A stretch of DNA of 8,387 bases from Desulfobacterales bacterium. Lineage in GTDB: Bacteria; Desulfobacterota; DSM-4660; Desulfatiglandales; B25-G16. The position numbers were made by a program, and so were the translations under genes. The notes below the pieces were generated by a model. The model was not told where the DNA came from and ran no database searches. It saw only the letters and a program-made list of their open reading frames with translations. This document shows, in pieces, positions 6,303 to 8,387 of the stretch (position 1 is the first letter of the stretch; the number at the start of each line of letters is the position of its first letter). The stretch is taken from positions 1 through 8,387 of the forward strand of contig JABXJY010000109.1 in the NCBI GenBank assembly GCA_013375385.1. The letters run 5' to 3'.

Positions 6303-6324
6303 AAACCACCAGAAGGTGGTTTTT
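6303..6324 (+). terminator. Rho-independent terminator between the AOR operon and the MFS gene
   Basis: A perfect 8-bp stem AAACCACC/GGTGGTTT (6303-6310 with 6315-6322) with loop AGAA is followed by a T-run overlapping the stem end (TTTTT at 6320-6324, then CT). It sits 13 to 34 bases before the MFS start. It can end the CoA-transferase/ferredoxin/AOR transcript or, if transcription starts upstream at about 6196, act as an attenuator for the MFS gene. Confidence 0.8.
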
Positions 6325-6336
6325 CTATTGATAAAT

Positions 6337-7521
6337 ATGATGAAAGAGCCCGGAACCACTGATATAAAAGTCATCTTTGGCCTGACCCTCGTTCACTTTA
6401 TTGGCGATTTCTATAACTCTTTTATCAATCCTCTCCTTCCCGTGTTCATGGGAAAGTTTTCCCTCACCTTGACACAGGTGGGTCTGATCGCAGGCATAAG
6501 CCGCTTTCTGGCCTTTCTTGTCCAGCCTTCGGTGGGATACATCGCCGATCACTACCGAACGCGTATCTTTGTCCTTGGTGGACCACTCCTGGCAATCCTC
6601 TTCATCCCTCTTGTGGGAATAGCCCCCTTTTTTTTGGTGCTGATTCTTTTTGTATCCCTGGGCTCTATCGGTTCGTCCATGTATCATCCTACCATTGCCG
6701 GGATGGTGTCTACCTATTCGGGGCGGCATTTCGGTTTTTCCATGTCCGTTTTCAACATGGGTGGCACCCTGGCCTTTGGGGTGGGCCCGCTCTTTATCAC
6801 CTATTTCGTGGATTCCTATGGCCTGGGGGCATCCCCGTTCACGATGATCCTTGGCCTGGCGGTCATGGCCCTTCTCTTCAGGATCGTACCTCCTCCCCAA
6901 GGAGAGGGATTGGGAAATCTCGGTTTTATTGGTTCGATCAGGGAAGTCATGGGAACGGTATGGAAATCGATTATGCTGCTCTGCGTGGTAATGGTTCTGC
7001 GGGCCTTTGTCGGTCAGTCGTTCATGGTTTTTATACCGGTGTTATACGCACAGGAAGGATATTCCCTCGTCTCTATCGGGACAGTGGTGTCTCTGTTCAC
7101 GGTGGCCGGGGCAATCAGCGGGCTCATCGCCGGTCACCTGTCGGATAGAGTTGGATACAAACCCATCTTCTATCTTGCCCACGGTCTCACAACGCCCTGC
7201 CTGTACTTGCTCCTCTACCTTCCGGGCAACTGGGTCTATTTTAGCGCATTCCTGGCTGGATTTTTTGCCCTGGCTACCCTGCCCCTGGGGGTGGCTATGG
7301 CACAGGAACTGGCTCCCAAGGGAAGATCGATGGTCTCAAGCCTTATAATGGGTCTGACTTTTGGATTGGGAGGAGTGATGACCCCTCTGACAGGAAAACT
7401 GGCGGATATCTTTTCGATCCGAGCGGTTCTTGCCTTCCTGGCGATAATACCGTTCCTGACAACCGGGCTCATCTCCCTGCTCCCTGAGAAAAAATTGAAA
7501 TACCGTGAATCTGTTGTCTGA
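6337..7521 (+). CDS. Major facilitator superfamily transporter, fosmidomycin-resistance (Fsr)-like
   Basis: A 12-helix inner-membrane secondary transporter of 394 residues from the ATG at 6337. The N-half has LVHFIGDFYNSFINPLLPVF in the first helix, then SLTLTQVGLIAG, a loop 2-3 motif A-like GYIADHYRTR, GSSMYHP, and SGRHFGFSMSVFNMGG. The HP and GRHG/F patterns with a following VFxxGG are characteristic of Fsr-like MFS proteins as I recall E. coli Fsr. A second motif A, GHLSDRVGYKP, starts the C-half. Substrate is unknown; export of an organic acid or drug-like compound is possible, but linkage to the AOR operon is only by position. Start choice is uncertain. ATG 6337 or 6340 follows no close Shine-Dalgarno. 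TTG 6328 is spaced 8 bases from AGGTGG (6314-6319), which lies in the terminator hairpin. GTG 6316 lies inside that hairpin and is unlikely. Confidence 0.9.
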   Translation: MMKEPGTTDIKVIFGLTLVHFIGDFYNSFINPLLPVFMGKFSLTLTQVGLIAGISRFLAFLVQPSVGYIADHYRTRIFVLGGPLLAILFIPLVGIAPFFLVLILFVSLGSIGSSMYHPTIAGMVSTYSGRHFGFSMSVFNMGGTLAFGVGPLFITYFVDSYGLGASPFTMILGLAVMALLFRIVPPPQGEGLGNLGFIGSIREVMGTVWKSIMLLCVVMVLRAFVGQSFMVFIPVLYAQEGYSLVSIGTVVSLFTVAGAISGLIAGHLSDRVGYKPIFYLAHGLTTPCLYLLLYLPGNWVYFSAFLAGFFALATLPLGVAMAQELAPKGRSMVSSLIMGLTFGLGGVMTPLTGKLADIFSIRAVLAFLAIIPFLTTGLISLLPEKKLKYRESVV

Positions 7522-7585
7522 GGCTGACAGGGCTGGCTCGGCGGTCCAAACCAAATCGCTCTTGATCCCGGCGGCCTTTATCTCC

Positions 7586-8251
7586 TTAATGATTGACCTG
7601 ACAGCCAAGCACTTCAGAAACGGCACGAGCCAGCTCAGCGCTTATCTCTATCGCGCTAGAAGTAGGTTCGTCATCTACTTTTCTCTCCTTCAAGACCTTG
7701 ACCGCTTCGACCAGCCAGGCAACCGCCAAATCTGGGGGCACCTTCCCGGTATCAATCACCAGATCGAAGGTGCGTGCTGCTGCTGCATCCTCCCACCGAA
7801 TATCGTAAAAAGATTTGACGAAGGCATCCCGCATCCTGGCCCCTTCTTTTAGCAACGCTTCTGCCCTGTCCGACTCTGTTATTTTTTCCTTTTCCATGGC
7901 CCGCCGCACCCTCAGGGGCAAAGGGGCTTGCACCCGCACGTTCAGCACATCGGCGAAATCACCCAAAACGGCAAAGGCGCCCCGGCCCACGATCACCATC
8001 TCGCCATGTCGGGCCAGGGCCAGGATGACCTGCTTCAGAAATCTTATCGTCGTCGTTCTCATGTCCTCAAAGCGTGCCCAAAAGCCCAGCGCAGATTTGT
8101 ACACTTCCCTGAATTGAACAATGCTGTGCTCAACGAACACCTTTTCGATCGTGCTTTTGTCCACGAAATGGTAGCCCAGAGCCTCAGCCACCTTCTCACC
8201 GATATAGCCACCCTCGCTGTAGATCTTTCTGGATATGGTTATCACTGCCAT
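7586..8251 (-). CDS. Cytidylate kinase-like family protein (stand-alone)
   Basis: A 221-residue P-loop kinase-like protein of the cytidylate kinase-like family, of unknown physiological role; members resemble CMP kinase but are usually not the housekeeping Cmk. It opens with MAVITISRKIYSEGGYIGEK, where the family normally has ITISR..GSGG..I...LA, so the glycine-rich loop is present in a variant form with SEGG in place of GSGG. LGYHFVDKSTIEKV follows. The nucleotide-fold motif IVGRGA is at 87-92, LRVRRAMEKE at 113-122, RMRDAFVKSFYDIRWEDA at 139-156, and DLVIDTGK at 163-170 (family YDLVINT). ATG 8251 is preferred because AGAGG lies 8 bases upstream; GTG 8260 overlaps that Shine-Dalgarno and would add only three residues. 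The gene converges on the MFS gene across 64 bp and seems to be a single-gene unit with its own promoter. Confidence 0.87.
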   Translation of the reverse strand: MAVITISRKIYSEGGYIGEKVAEALGYHFVDKSTIEKVFVEHSIVQFREVYKSALGFWARFEDMRTTTIRFLKQVILALARHGEMVIVGRGAFAVLGDFADVLNVRVQAPLPLRVRRAMEKEKITESDRAEALLKEGARMRDAFVKSFYDIRWEDAAAARTFDLVIDTGKVPPDLAVAWLVEAVKVLKERKVDDEPTSSAIEISAELARAVSEVLGCQVNH

Positions 8252-8327
8252 TGCATTCACCTCTTCGTATCTTTTGGAAAATGATTATCCCTCATATTCA
8301 ATCACATCATGAGTGAAAGTTGGAGCA

Positions 8328-8356
8328 ACTATAATCTGCAAACCCTAGAAAGTCAA
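8328..8356 (-). promoter_or_regulatory. Strong sigma70-type promoter candidate for the cytidylate kinase-like gene
   Basis: On the minus strand TTGACT (8351-8356; 5 of 6) and TATAGT (8328-8333; 5 of 6) are separated by exactly 17 bases. Transcription would start near 8321, about 70 bases before the ATG at 8251. A 5-bp inverted repeat GTAGA/TCTAC (8362-8366 with 8374-8378) lies just upstream of the -35; it could be an operator half-site pair but is short enough to be chance. No other gene is visible in 8261-8387. Confidence 0.6.
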
Positions 8357-8387
8357 AGTTTGTAGAGGACAATTCTACGCAAAAAAC

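Noticed and set aside
6325..6900. 191-codon open frame opposite the MFS gene
   Set aside because: Very polar, His/Lys/Arg-rich product of no recognisable family; it is the antisense shadow of a hydrophobic membrane-protein gene.
6316..7521. GTG 6316 as the MFS start
   Set aside because: It lies inside the 3' arm of the terminator hairpin and encodes a leader not typical of the family; ATG 6337 or TTG 6328 is more likely.
7522..7585. Terminator between the convergent MFS and kinase genes
   Set aside because: Only a 4-bp TGTC/GACA stem without a T-run was found; not enough to call.

Overview
The window looks like a chromosomal segment of an anaerobic, selenium- and tungsten-using bacterium. 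It holds a selenophosphate synthetase whose own active site is encoded by UGA, a cysteine desulfurase next to it, and a ferredoxin plus aldehyde:ferredoxin oxidoreductase pair downstream of a class III CoA-transferase. This combination is common in sulfate-reducing and syntrophic Desulfobacterota. That assignment is an inference from gene content; no taxonomic marker is present.

Layout. Bases 1-99 are the 3' end of a plus-strand gene, possibly a GspE/PilB-type ATPase. Bases 125-2316 hold a minus-strand selenium operon: selD (1267-2316, first) and a NifS-like cysteine desulfurase (125-1252, second), 14 bp apart. selD is 349 codons long only if an in-frame TGA at 2263-2265 is read as selenocysteine. 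The sequence encodes the SelD active-site loop on both sides of that TGA, and a compact hairpin follows it at the spacing expected of a bacterial SECIS. A conventional ORF call loses the first 33 residues, including all active-site residues. Bases 2317-2586 form a divergent intergenic region with a good promoter-like sequence on each strand and competing hairpins in the selD leader.

Bases 2587-5932 form a plus-strand operon: CaiB/BaiF CoA-transferase, a small 2x[4Fe-4S] ferredoxin, and a tungstopterin aldehyde:ferredoxin oxidoreductase whose ATG overlaps the ferredoxin stop. The set suggests interconversion of acyl-CoA, free acid and aldehyde with ferredoxin as electron carrier; the substrate cannot be read from sequence. 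Ten bases after the AOR stop lies a relic of an ABC-transporter ATPase C-terminus (about 5943-6120), which marks an old deletion or rearrangement. Next comes a gene-free stretch of about 215 bp with several hairpins, ending in a clear intrinsic terminator (6303-6324) directly before an Fsr-like MFS transporter (6337-7521).

The right end holds a convergent minus-strand gene for a stand-alone cytidylate-kinase-like protein (7586-8251) with a near-consensus sigma70-type promoter at 8328-8356. No tRNA, rRNA, CRISPR array, insertion sequence or phage gene was seen.
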